NCBI GenBank assembly: GCA_030015575.1
Contig: JASDDO010000024.1
Span: forward strand, 215,904,996 to 215,968,995
Direction: 5' to 3'
DNA length: 64,000 nt
DNA from: Agapanthus africanus
Lineage: Eukaryota > Streptophyta > Magnoliopsida > Asparagales > Amaryllidaceae
Shown here: piece after piece, positions 51,849-62,351 of the stretch
Numbering within the stretch: position 1 is the first letter of the stretch
Layout: every line of letters starts with the position of its first letter
The notes under the pieces: generated by a model
The model's input: only the letters and a program-made list of their open reading frames with translations
Told to the model about the DNA's origin: nothing
The model's database searches: none
Position numbers and translations under genes: made by a program

Positions 51849-53215
51849 CGAGTCACGGCCTAGGTTAACGATAGATGACGACGCCTATGTCTGTTCAATA
51901 TCTTTCTAAGCCCAAACTCTATAAGTAGTAGCCGGCTATGGACCGAAATTTCCTGAAACTAATGTCACGCCCCGCTTCCCAGTGTACGGCGAAGTGGACG
52001 CGACGAGGCCCGCTACGTATGTACTCAGAAGTACATACGCTAAGCGTAACTAAGCAATATAAAGTAAATCACAAGAGACGAATAATATGGAAATAACAGC
52101 AACTTTTATTAGTAACATTCTTTTTACAATGCAGGAAAAGAAAATACATCTGGAATGAAAAAGCAATGCCTAAACAGTGGCATAATAGAAAATGAAATAA
52201 ACTGGAAAGAACAAGGTATAGTATCTAGAGCTCTGGATCTTCCTGGAACTGCTCCAAATCTTCACCGGTGGGCTCGATCTCAGCTTGGTCCAACGCACCT
52301 GACGACATTTAAAGAAGAAGGAAATAGAATGTCGTCAGCGAACAGGTCGCTCGGTAAGTCCCAAAGATCAGAAGAATGAGAATGACAGAGTAACGGTATT
52401 TTCTAAAGTATTATATTGTTGAATATTATGGAACATTGTGTAACGTTGTTGTTTGTAGCTTGGTACAGAACGATGCCAGTGTATACGAGGGGGATCTGTA
52501 TATGCTAGAGATTAGGGCAAAAGGAAAGTACAAGGAACCGTTATGCCACGGTACAACAGCAATAGGATTCAGGTTAGGTGTCTTAATCTGACCACCTCGT
52601 GCCACCTTTAACACCTTCCGTACCAATCTACCCCTTAAACCCCGTGGTGTTTTAACAGTAATGTGGTATTGGAATATGTAAGTTGGATGACTGACCAAAA
52701 TCATGATATCAGTAAATATGTTGCAACTGTATAATCAGGTAAATGGAATATCAGGATAATGGATGAATATCCATGGTTTGATCCAGTCAAAAAGAATATA
52801 TTGTTAACTGGGTTCATGGATTCATGTATTCAAAGTGTGGTGGAATATAAAAGAATATAGATTGACTTGAATCATATTCAAGTCAGAAATAGTCAGACTC
52901 TAACCCGAGTCAGACTAAAAGAAGATAATTTGAAGTTCAATATTAGCTAGGGGACTTATTGTAATTTGTAAAACTTGAGGGGGTTTTATGTAAAAGTACT
53001 ATTGTATAGTTTTCAAAATACACCTCAAGTATTTAATAATCGTCTTTATTGTTACAATGAATGTGAATTTTATTTGTGTTGTTCTAGTGAATATATCCTA
53101 ATAGAAGTGTTAATTGATTTATTTGAAATTCATGGTAATTTAGTGTAACTTTTAATCTTGTAATTTTAGAAAATTGTGGAAACTTTATATTATGATAAAA
53201 TAGGTGTTTAAATGA

Positions 53216-53251
<36 letters not shown>

Positions 53252-53591
53252 CACATGAATAATTTTATATAAATATTTTATTTAGAAAAAATCTCATTTT
53301 CCCTAAATATCGTATTTTGAACCTTTCGAGACCGAATGCTCCTTGCGGAGGTCTGAATCTCGCACTACTAGCCTGCGGGTGCACGATAAACCGTACTATC
53401 CCTAACAGGTTCCCCAAAAGTGGGTTGTAGCGGCGCTTTTCTTAGGTTTATAAATACTTTTCATTTGGGAAAATGGTTTTATAAATATGGGTATTTATTT
53501 GCAAAAGAGTACAGTTTTCCGTATTTTAGTTATTAGGGTTTCCTAAACCAACTAGCCTATTTCTAAGGTTTAAACGATGAGTCATTAGAAG

Positions 53592-53716
53592 TCTCAAATC
53601 GCCTCTTCACCGTCAATTGCGGCCAGGTAAGTGCCAGGTAAGTGGAAAGGAACCACAGTCGTGGGCCTAATTAAAAACCACTAGCCTTAGACACACTTGC
53701 CTAGGCACCACAAGAC
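53592..53716 (+). repeat. Inverted partner of 55560-55690
   Basis: TCGCCTCTTCACCG, GGCCAGGTAAGTG, CAGGTAAGTGG and TTAGACACACTTGCCTAG recur in the same order, reverse-complemented, at 55560-55690. The segment is absent from LTR A. Confidence 0.75.
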
Positions 53717-53821
53717 AGTTTAGATAAACGATCGATGTCCATGACCAATCGTGTTTTCATTTTATTAAAAGATTTTATCTAGAAAAGTTTACAACTTAAA
53801 GCTTTAAATAAAAGTTATAAA

Positions 53822-53897
53822 GATTATGGTATTTTAGTGAAAAGTCCTGTAATTTCGTAGATTATGGTATTTTAGTGAAAAGTCCTGTAATTTCGTA
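53822..53897. repeat. 38-bp tandem duplication
   Basis: GATTATGGTATTTTAGTGAA and the next 18 bases are repeated exactly, 53822-53859 and 53860-53897. Confidence 0.92.
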
Positions 53898-54607
53898 TTC
53901 TGTATTTTGATATTTATCAATCAGGGTTATATTGAGTGTGTGTAGGGGTAGGTCATTACTCCGTGACTTATTTTAAGTTTTGGTGAAGTTTAAAGGTAAA
54001 ACATGACAAGTTAAAGTTGAAGGTATTAAAGTGCAAGAATACGGTATTCGAAAACGTTATCATTTTATGTGTGAAATTTCATTCAAAGTGGGTTCTACAA
54101 GTTTAGTGATCAAGATAAACCTATTTAGGAGTGAGGGAATTAATTAAACTAAGAAAAATGAATTTCATGGTATTTTTATGAAAGGAATACGGTTTTGCAA
54201 AGAACTTATCATTTTATGTGAAAAAGTTTGATTAAATTGGTTTATGGGTGATTAATAGTCAACATGAATATGGGTAGATAATATGTATTAGGTGACAAGT
54301 GGAAATTTATAGAAAAACCGAATCGGAAATCGGTTTGTCCGATTTCCATCGGGTTCCAAAAAGTCGTATTTTTATACTTATAGAAAAGAGAGATAGAGGG
54401 GATGGGACTTACGGTTTGGACAAGCTAAGGAAGCTAATGGACGTGATGGTTGTCGATTCGTCGAAAACGTCGCGAAGGTTCTGATCCGGTCGCCGGAATC
54501 CGTCGTCGATTTCGGCAGCGCTTCGCTTCTCGCTCTTCGTACCGAGTTCTCGAGAATTTGGGAGAGTGGACTTAGAGTTGTGAGGTGAAATGGTAGAGGG
54601 TAGGGGT

Positions 54608-54617
54608 CTTTATATAG
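54608..54617 (-). promoter_or_regulatory. TATA box of LTR B
   Basis: Minus strand CTATATAAAG, followed in sense by a leader with CCGGCG-rich sequence (54545-54480). Confidence 0.5.
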
Positions 54618-55020
54618 GGCTAGGCTAGGGTTAGGGTTAGGGTTAAAAAATATTAAAAGAAAATATAAAAAACATTAAAAATTCATTAAAAATCATTAAA
54701 CCTAGGAGTAAAAGGGATTTATTGGCCAAATCAAAACCGATCCAGGTATAATAAGTGTGCAAGAGGGTTGACCAAGTTAAGAGCCAACTTTTCTCAATTG
54801 GTGACTCGGCCGTCCGGCCAAGTCCGGCCGGCGGCGCCGGACCGAGTCGGCCGAGTCGCCGGCCGGCGGCGCCGAGTCGGGGGTCCATTGGCCGGGGATT
54901 TTCTGGGGGTACAATTTTGTATATTTACTTTTTCAAGTCCAGTACATATTTTGGGAGTTATGGCCTTTTTACCGTTGACTTCCCAAAAAAATTAAAACAA
55001 AATAAATACAAAAATAATGT

Positions 55021-55089
55021 AGGGCATGGGATTTGAACTCCGGTGGCTTGGTTCAGCAGTGCAAGGTATTACCAATGAGCTACAAGCTC
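55021..55089 (-). other. tRNA-like module inside LTR B
   Basis: Minus strand A box TAGCTCATTGGT (55082-55071) and B box GTTCAAATCCC (55038-55028), 55 nt from A-box start to B-box end, same as in LTR A. A T-rich stretch follows (55018-54985). Confidence 0.6.
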
Positions 55090-55343
55090 CTTCTTGTAAT
55101 TATTATGGTTTTTAATTACTTAAACTGATAGCAGCAAGAATAAATACTCCTAGTATACATTAAATTTAAAGTAATTTCTTGTACACTAAAAATGGAGTTA
55201 TTTCATTCTTATAGCTTGTAATTAAAAACAAAAATAATTACCTGAATCTTGTGCTCAGGCTTAAATACCCCTTTGTGGATTTTAAAAATATATTTGAAAA
55301 ATTTTGTATAGGAAAAAGTGTATCAAAAATTAGAGTTGTTACA

Positions 55344-55380
55344 TTCTACCCTCCTTATAAAAATTGCGTCCTCGAAATTT
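55344..55380 (-). other. Tail of E5 internal region with polypurine tract
   Basis: In sense, AATTTCGAGGACG followed by AAGGAGGGTAGA directly before the LTR start, the usual junction of Tekay/Del elements. Confidence 0.6.
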
Positions 55381-55989
55381 GTAAAACGAAAGTGTAACAG
55401 TTTCAAAGAAGTTTTGGTGCTGGTGTACTAACAATATGCGAAAAAAATAACAAGTTGGTGTAAGGGTTTTAGAAATGTGAAACTCAGCCCTAAGGACTTC
55501 GCTCTCAATAGGACAGAGGACTAGTTGTAGGCATCGACCGTTGATCCTAACCTGACTTTGTGGTGTCTAGGCAAGTGTGTCTAAGACAAGTGGTTACTTA
55601 ATTCGATCCACTACTTAAGTGGTGGAGAGCCTCCCACTTACCTGACACTTACCTGGCCACAATTGGCGGTGAAGAGGCGGTTTGAGGTCCTACTTCTTGC
55701 CCTTTTGAACAGTTAGGAGCTGTCTAGCTGACCTAGGTGACCCTAGATCTAGGCCTGATTGTGCATTTGTGGTTGATTGAAAGTGTGTCTAAGCCTTTTA
55801 TCGAAAATATTTTTTGCAAAAAAGCTCCACATAAAAAAAAGAGAAAAAAAGAAATTTTTTTACAAAAACTTGCAACTTGTCGCTAAGAAATCCGTGCACC
55901 CCACAACACCACCCACCTTCTTTCCATTGACGTTTTCTTACCCCCCACATTCTGTTCTTCACTTTTTGACTACACTACCTCTTTAGTGT
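55381..55989. other. Unassigned stretch before Athila gag
   Basis: No coding sequence recognised. It contains the inverted copy (55560-55690) of part of LTR B and an A-rich stretch (55800-55880). It should hold the left border of the Athila insertion, but no Athila 5' LTR is present, so this end is truncated or rearranged. Confidence 0.4.
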
Positions 55990-58900
55990 ATGTCTGGTTG
56001 GACTAGGGACACTAGCGCCCGATTAGTCCGCGTTTCGTTGGTACCGACCGACGAAGATTTCGACTCCGAAGTCGAAATTCCTTCCACTTCCTTACCTTCA
56101 CCTTCAAATTCTTCTTTCGAAGGTATGTCGGGATATAATCCTAACAACACCTTACCCACGGGACTGATTCCACCTCCGTTAGGTGCAAATAACCTGCAAC
56201 ACCCGCCTGTTGAAGCGCCCCAACGAATCGCGCTCCAGGATCTCTTCTATCTTGTCCGCACCGCCTTACCTACTTGTCTTTCACTCCCACCGGCAAATGG
56301 GGACAATTTTGAGATCAAACCCCACTTCATCAATATGTTGCTAAAATTTCACGGACTGGAATCCGAAGATGCCTATATCTTCATAAACAAATTCCAAAAC
56401 GTTTGCGTAATGATGAAAACAACCCAATTATCAGATGATGCTATAAGGCTAAGGGTCATTCGTTTCACCTTATGTGACTTAGCCGAGAAGTGGTTATACA
56501 GCACAGCATCACATTCAATTAAAAATTGGGACGAGTTTGTTAAAGCTTTTCTTAAAAAGTTTTATCCTCATCACAAGACCGCGAGAATTCGCAATGAGAT
56601 TATACAATTTTCCCACCTTCCTTCCGAACCATTTTGGAAGTGTTTTGAAAGATTCAAAGACCTAGTTGTTCAATGCCCTCACCATGGTATCAAAAATTGG
56701 CAACTTTGCCAAACTTTATACGAGAGATTGAACCCAGCAACGAAGCAGTTGCTGGAAACCATTTGTCAAGGTCACTTTCTAACCAAATCTAGTGAGGAAG
56801 CTTGGAAGTTTCTCGAGGATCTTGCTGATCAAACAATTCAGTGGGAAAGTACTAAGACCACCTCATCTTCTTCTGTTGGTCAATCTAGGGCAGGCATACA
56901 TCAATTAGATATGTCGATTGCTATGAAGGCCGAGATGGCCGCACTTACGAAAAAGCTAGAAGCCATTGAGACCAAAATCTCATCGCCTTCTCCTGTCCCT
57001 GCTTTAACTCCACGAACTGTTTGTGCTTGTTGTTCGGATCCATCACATCTTACCGAAGAGTGTCCTTACAATCCACCTGTTCAAGGATAGGATCAAGTCA
57101 ATGCTGCTTTTCAGCAACGACAAAGAAATGATCCATACTCTTCGACTTATAATCCGGGTTGGAGGAGTCACCCAAATTTTGCTTGGAATCAAAATCAACA
57201 ATTCCAAGGAAACAACTTTCAAAGGCCTCCTCCTCCACAACAACAAGCACCCTAACAAACTCAATATCAGCAACCTTTCCAACCACAACCTTATCCAAAT
57301 CAAACGAACAATTTTGTGCCTAACAACTTTTACCCTCAAAACAATTTTGTTCAACCAAATGATGATAAGGTTATCTCGCTAGAAAGAAGTCTAGATGCGT
57401 TTCTCAAACAATCTACACAATCCGCAGCAAGGTTGGAGACTTCCATCCAATCTTTGGTGCACAACAATGCTTCATACGATCAAAGCATCAAATCTATTGA
57501 GGCACAAATTGCACAACAAACTGCTGCGTTGAGCGAGAGAGAAAAGGGAAAGCTTCCATCTCAACCATTGCCAAATCCCGGTCACACACACAACGCACAT
57601 GTCGCATATGAATATCAAAATCATAATGTAAATGCGGTGACCACGTTGAGATCTGGAAGAGTGTTGCAAAATAACGTGGGTATTAGTGATGACACCCCCG
57701 CCGGTGGTTCTTCTTCTTCATCTTCTTCTTCTTCTTCTCCATCCTCTTCTTCTTCACCTTCATCTTCTTCTTTAGGGCCTATTCTTCATTCTTCAAAAGG
57801 CTTTTCTTCTTCTAATCCGAATGGACCCACTTCTCACTTCACGAACACACCCACACTGAGATCCGTTCCAACTCCACATTCTACTCCACAGACATTGGAC
57901 TCAACAGATTTTCAAAATGCTCCATTTCCAAACAAGTTGAGTTCCAATAAACCAACTCCACAAATGGAGAAGATTGTGGAGTTATTTAAACAGGTTAGCA
58001 TAAATATACCTCTCTTGGATGCAATCCAACAAGTCCCTTCGTACGCGAAAATCTTAAAGGGCTTATGCTCCTCGAAGAGAAAGTCTCAGACACCCAAGAA
58101 AGTGCTAGTAGCTAGTGCCGTGAGCAATGCTATTAACCAACGTCAACCCTTACCCCAAAAACGAAAGGACCCTGGCTATCCTACAATTTCAATAACAATT
58201 GGGGATAAGAACAACAATCGAGCACTTTTAGATCTTGGGTCTAGTGTTAACCTGCTTCCCTACTCCGTGTACGAGCAATTAGGTGTTGGAGAGTTGAAAC
58301 CCACTCGTTGTACTCTCCAAATGGCTGATCGATCAATCACCCATCCTAGGGGTGAGTTAGAGGATGTGTTGATCAAAGTAGGGGATTTCATATTCCCCGT
58401 TGATTTTATTGTTATGGACACACAACCTGTTGCTAACCCACGGAACCAAATTCCGGTGATCCTCGGTCGACCATTTTTGGCCACTTCCAATGCCGTAATA
58501 AATTGTCGCAATGGCTCTATGACTCTATCCTTCGGGAAGATGTCTAGTGAGTTCAATATTTACAAGATAGAAAGTCTGCCTCCCGTGCCTAAAACTAGTA
58601 CACGAGAAGTTTGATCTATTCACGAAATCACGCAGGAGGACTGCGAGCTTGAAAAATTTCTGTTTGATGACAACAGTTTTGACGCCACTAGTGCGTCCCT
58701 CCTTGAATCTAACACAGTTGGCACAACCGATATTGATTATGAATGTTTCACTTTTTCGGACGATTTTGACGACTCTCCGCCCGAATATGAGTCCTTTGAA
58801 TTTTTGGATGAGTTAGTTGAACCATCCGATTCGGTTGTTTGCAGTAATTTTGAACCAGTGTTGGAGTCCTTTGAGTTCGAGGTAGATTCCCCAATTTTAC

Positions 58901-59214
58901 CTTTGATTGTTTCGCCTCCGAAACTCGAACTCAAGCCCTTGCCGTCTCACCTTAAATACGCTTACCTAGGTGAGAATGATACCTTTCCCGTTATCATATC
59001 GGCCTCTCTAGCCCTCGAGCAAGAGAAAGCCCTTTTAATGGTCTTACAAGATAAGCGGCAAGCTTTCGGCTGGACTATGGCGGACATCGAGGAGATTAGT
59101 TCCCTCATAATTGAATATCATATGGATATGATGGATGATGCCAAGTCAATAAAGGATCCACAGAAACATCTTGGGGATTGTGTGGATAGTCAACCTCCTC
59201 CTTTAGAAGTTTAA
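55990..59214 (+). pseudogene. E4 Athila gag-protease-truncated RT
   Basis: A single reading frame from ATG 55990 with three internal stops (57088, 57253, 58612). Gag core: FEIKPHFINMLLKFHGLESE, DEFVKAFLKKFYPHHKTARI and QFSHLPSEPFWKCFERFKDL, then CPHHGI, typical Athila. A knuckle-like CACCSDPSHLTEEC is at 57037-57063, then a Gln/Asn/Pro-rich stretch and a Ser run (57711-57770). Protease: RALLDLGSSVNLLPYSVYEQ near 58222 and NQIPVILGRPFLATSNAVIN. An acidic linker follows, then LKPLPSHLKYAYLGENDTFP and the start of RT, which ends after DPQKHL with unrelated residues and a stop. The usual RT/RNase H/integrase, over 3 kb, is absent. Confidence 0.87.
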
Positions 59215-60950
59215 CCACCCCCTTTTCTTTTAATCAGCTACGAGAATACCAATATTCCACCGATTTCTGATCATTCACATTCTCGTTTTGACTCATCATC
59301 ACCTCCTATCTATTCACTTCCACGTACATACAGACACTCTCCATACCACCACGTATATCTTCCCCAATTCTTCTTGGTTCGGTACAACATGTTCTTCCAC
59401 CGACCGATACTCTACACAGATAAATTTTTCAACTGGTTGGTATTGACTTTTGGTCTTTGTAAAGTTTGGCATTGACTTGTAATATCGTTTAACTGAAGTT
59501 TGGGGGACCTTTTTGTATATATATTTTGTTTTTCTTTTAACAATAAAAAAATTATAAATAAATAAACAGGGGAGTACCGACATTTTTGACCCTCTTGGTA
59601 TAACATGACAGTAAGGACACTGTCAAGTTTAAGTTTGGGGGTATGCTCGGTAAGTTTTCTTCCTTCACATTCATATGTACATTTTTGCATTTGCATACTT
59701 ATTTTAAAACCCATAAAATTGAAATTTTTTAAACATTATAAAAAATTGAAACATTCAATTTTGGCCATATTTGACTTAAGTTTGACATGACGGTTAACTA
59801 GCTAGGAAAAACTAGATCCTAAACTTAGTAAATTAAAAACCCTAAAAATAACCTTTCTTAAAATTTAACAGTAGAAAGTATATGTTTTTGTAGTTTATTT
59901 AGAAATAGGAAAATTTCGAGTTCACTTCTTGGGCTAAGTTAAAACAAGAGAAAAGTATTGATATTTTTATGAAAGTATAAGTTTGAAAAATAATTCCTAG
60001 CTTAAGTCTAATTTCTGAAAATATATACCCTACAAATTGCACAAACACGAATCTTGAAACTTGGAATAGTAGAAGAGACCTTGAAATGCTCTTGTCTAAA
60101 GTCCTTAGTACGAAGAAAAAATACCATAAAATACAAGTGTGAATAAAAAGGAAAAAAAATGAACACTGGTTTTTGTAATTACTTAAGGCTGCAAAATAGA
60201 AAAATATTTAGCGAGGGTGCTTCATAACCTAGTGCCTTAGACCAACTGGTTTGGGAGTCACTGCTAAAGCCTTAGGTGTTACAAGACTAGGAATTACGCT
60301 TTAATGTGCATACACATTTTGTAATCGGTTGTTGGTACCTCAAGAAGTATTAACGGTCACATGAAGGATGTGTGAGCAAATTTCATCTAAAAATTCACCA
60401 ATTAAGAAGTGCTTTGGACTACGGACAAGAGTATGATAGCTTGATTTGAATTTCTAAGTGTAGGGGTGATATATATACACACGTAGGGGTATGTGATTGG
60501 GGTTTAGATAAAAAATAGTATTGAAGAATAGGACTTATATCTTTAATAGAGATGATAAAAATTCCTAAGTTGAGATAGAACCCTAGAAGGAAAACTTAAA
60601 AGATGCCGAAAGCTAAGTAAATCTACAGAATATATAATCTTAAGTTAAATGATAAGGAAGCATGAAAAATACGGGTGGATAATTTATGATTCGAAGATAA
60701 TAGAATTCCTTGTTGGAAAACCTAATTGGAGAATAAAAGTCGATAAGCCAAATTGATAGGATTTTGTGGGTAGTATCCACTGAAAACCCTCAGGAGACAA
60801 CACTCCTCCTACTAGGGACACCTAGAGGTTTAACGGCTTGCTGCACGAGCTCAGTGCAATCGCGTTTCCCTGCGAAAGTGAGGTTAGGATTTTGTTGAGA
60901 ATAAAACTAGGTTTGCTCGAGGACGAGCAAAAGATAAGTTTGGGGGTATT
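59215..60950 (+). other. E4 3' non-coding region with three polypurine-like motifs
   Basis: AAGTTTGGGGG occurs at about 59496, 59632 and 60938; only the last directly precedes the LTR. The rest is AT-rich with no ORF I can support. Athila elements often have an env-like ORF here, which is not recognisable. Confidence 0.65.
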
Positions 60951-62345
60951 TGTTCATACCATAATTTTGCATTATTATATTCCCCATTCTTATGCATTTT
61001 ACAAATAAACAGGTGCTTTTGACCCATGTCTGCTACATAGTTGCAAGTTACAGATTCTCGGGACAAAAAAACAGTGAAAAAGACATAAGACGATACAAAA
61101 GTGAGACTACGACTGACAAATGGAAGAATCTTGATCAAGCCTACGATTTGGAGAATAACGAAAATCAATAAACAAGTTCAAAAAGTACAAAGGTAGCTCA
61201 AGGTTCAAGACTTCGACACGAAGCAGACGGAAAAGTCCATGACATTACTCACTGTAGAGATCTGGAAAAGAACTAAAAGACATTATGAAGAAACAACTGT
61301 AGAAACAAGAAGTAAAAGTCAACTAGAAGCAGCACAACAGAACACAGGAACCAAGCCCCCTATACGGCCGTGGATCCGCGGCCAAACAGGAATTTTGGCC
61401 GCGGTTCCTCGGCTACAAGGGACACGTGTCGATAAAAAAAATGTGTCGGTGGAGGCGGCACGTTGACTAGTTCTTTTCTTAAGGGGTAAATTTGTAAAAA
61501 CAGATATGACGCGATTGTAACCTAAGGTTTCTATGAATCTATAAATAGAACCCTAAAAACCTGTTTTAGGTCATGCCTCTTTTTATTCATCTATTCAGAT
61601 CTGAAAATTCCTGTGTAAATGTTTGGAGAGTGCCATCAATAAAGTAAGTAGTTTTGTTTAATTACCTGGTTAATTTTTATTCTGCCTTAGTATAGATTTT
61701 TCATTCCTTGCCCTAGTTAGATAGTTAGTGATGTTTTTCAATTCCTTAATGAGCGAGTAGTCTCCTCGCTTGTTGGGGTTAGATTTGGGGAAGGCTTGAG
61801 AGATGAAATCTCTCACCCTTTTCTTGCCCCATCACATATAATTAATAGGACTCCATGCATACATACACACACCGTTCCCTACGGCACCTTACCCCTCGAG
61901 GTAACGGTGATATCGTAGTATAAACGACCGGTTGCGTATGTTTTCCATGGAGGTTAGGGTAACAATTAAGAAAGGAAGGACTAGAACCTAGAGGAAGAAA
62001 CATCGTTTCTTCCCGATAGAACTAATCCCTTTTATTAATTGTTACCATAACACCTAATGAGATCTAAATTAGGGCATTGAAAGCGGTGAGGAAATCTTCA
62101 ATTTCCAAACTTAACCCAAACCTAACCCTAGAAAGATTCTAGTCTTAATATAAATCTTATTTTTTAGCGATAATCCATTCACACCGTTTGGAATTAACTC
62201 GTTAGACCAAATTAGGAAATACACAACATCCCTGTGGACCGACCCGTACTCACCGGTTAGCTACCAAGCAACGCCGTTCTTGATTGCGGTTATAAATATT
62301 TTTGATTCATCTTTTAAAAACGCATACGCATTAAATCATACAAAT
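60951..62345 (+). repeat. E4 3' LTR
   Basis: Starts TGTTCATACC right after the AAGTTTGGGGGTATT tract. It has a TATA box (CTATAAATAG, about 61540), a GAGCGAGTAG block (61751), and the CTGTGGACCGACCCGTACTC block (about 62231) seen near the end of Athila/Tat LTRs. The right end (62325-62345) is inferred from where E5 integrase sequence begins. Confidence 0.7.
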
Positions 62346-62351
62346 CAAACG

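Larger units (their letters stand above)
39270..51962 (+). mobile_element. Tat-lineage Gypsy element E3, 3' LTR missing
   Basis: 5' LTR (39270-42388), primer binding site (42394-42411), gag with repeated zinc knuckles, protease, RT, two RNase H modules and integrase in plus orientation. The sequence after integrase (51849-51962) is cut by the start of the LTR at 51963. Nonsense codons are frequent, several of them TGG or CAG changed to TAG/TGA. Tandem RNase H modules and lack of a chromodomain place it in Tat, in a subfamily clearly distinct from E1/E2. Confidence 0.82.
51963..55343 (-). mobile_element. 3' LTR of Tekay/Del element E5 (LTR B)
   Basis: Plus strand TGTCACGCC to GTTGTTACA, 3381 bp, homologous to LTR A. 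In sense (minus) it starts TGTAACAAC directly after a purine-rich AAGGAGGGTAGA tract and an ATTTCGAGGACG-type pol tail (55344-55380), which is how Tekay-type elements end, so this is the 3' LTR of a minus-strand element. TATA at 54617-54608. It carries the tRNA-like module (55021-55089), an AT microsatellite (53220-53248), a 38-bp tandem duplication and about 300 bp (53550-53880) not present in LTR A. Confidence 0.78.
55990..62345 (+). mobile_element. Athila-type Gypsy element E4, deleted (gag-protease and one LTR)
   Basis: Gag-protease in plus orientation, a short piece of RT, a long 3' non-coding region with three polypurine-like motifs and the 3' LTR. RT, RNase H and integrase are deleted and the 5' LTR is missing. 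It interrupts the E5 element: E5 pol resumes right after the LTR. Confidence 0.8.

Noticed and set aside
54620..54645. TTAGGG-like repeats suggesting telomere sequence
   Set aside because: Only about three units, inside an LTR leader just after its TATA box; plant telomeres are long arrays of TTTAGGG.
51963..55343. Reading this LTR as the 5' LTR of a plus-strand element carrying the Athila gag
   Set aside because: Its sense orientation is minus (TGTAACA start after a purine tract, minus-strand TATA), and Athila LTRs have a different sequence (60951-62345).
59215..60950. env-like gene in the Athila 3' region
   Set aside because: No open frame of useful length and no signal peptide or membrane-segment pattern.
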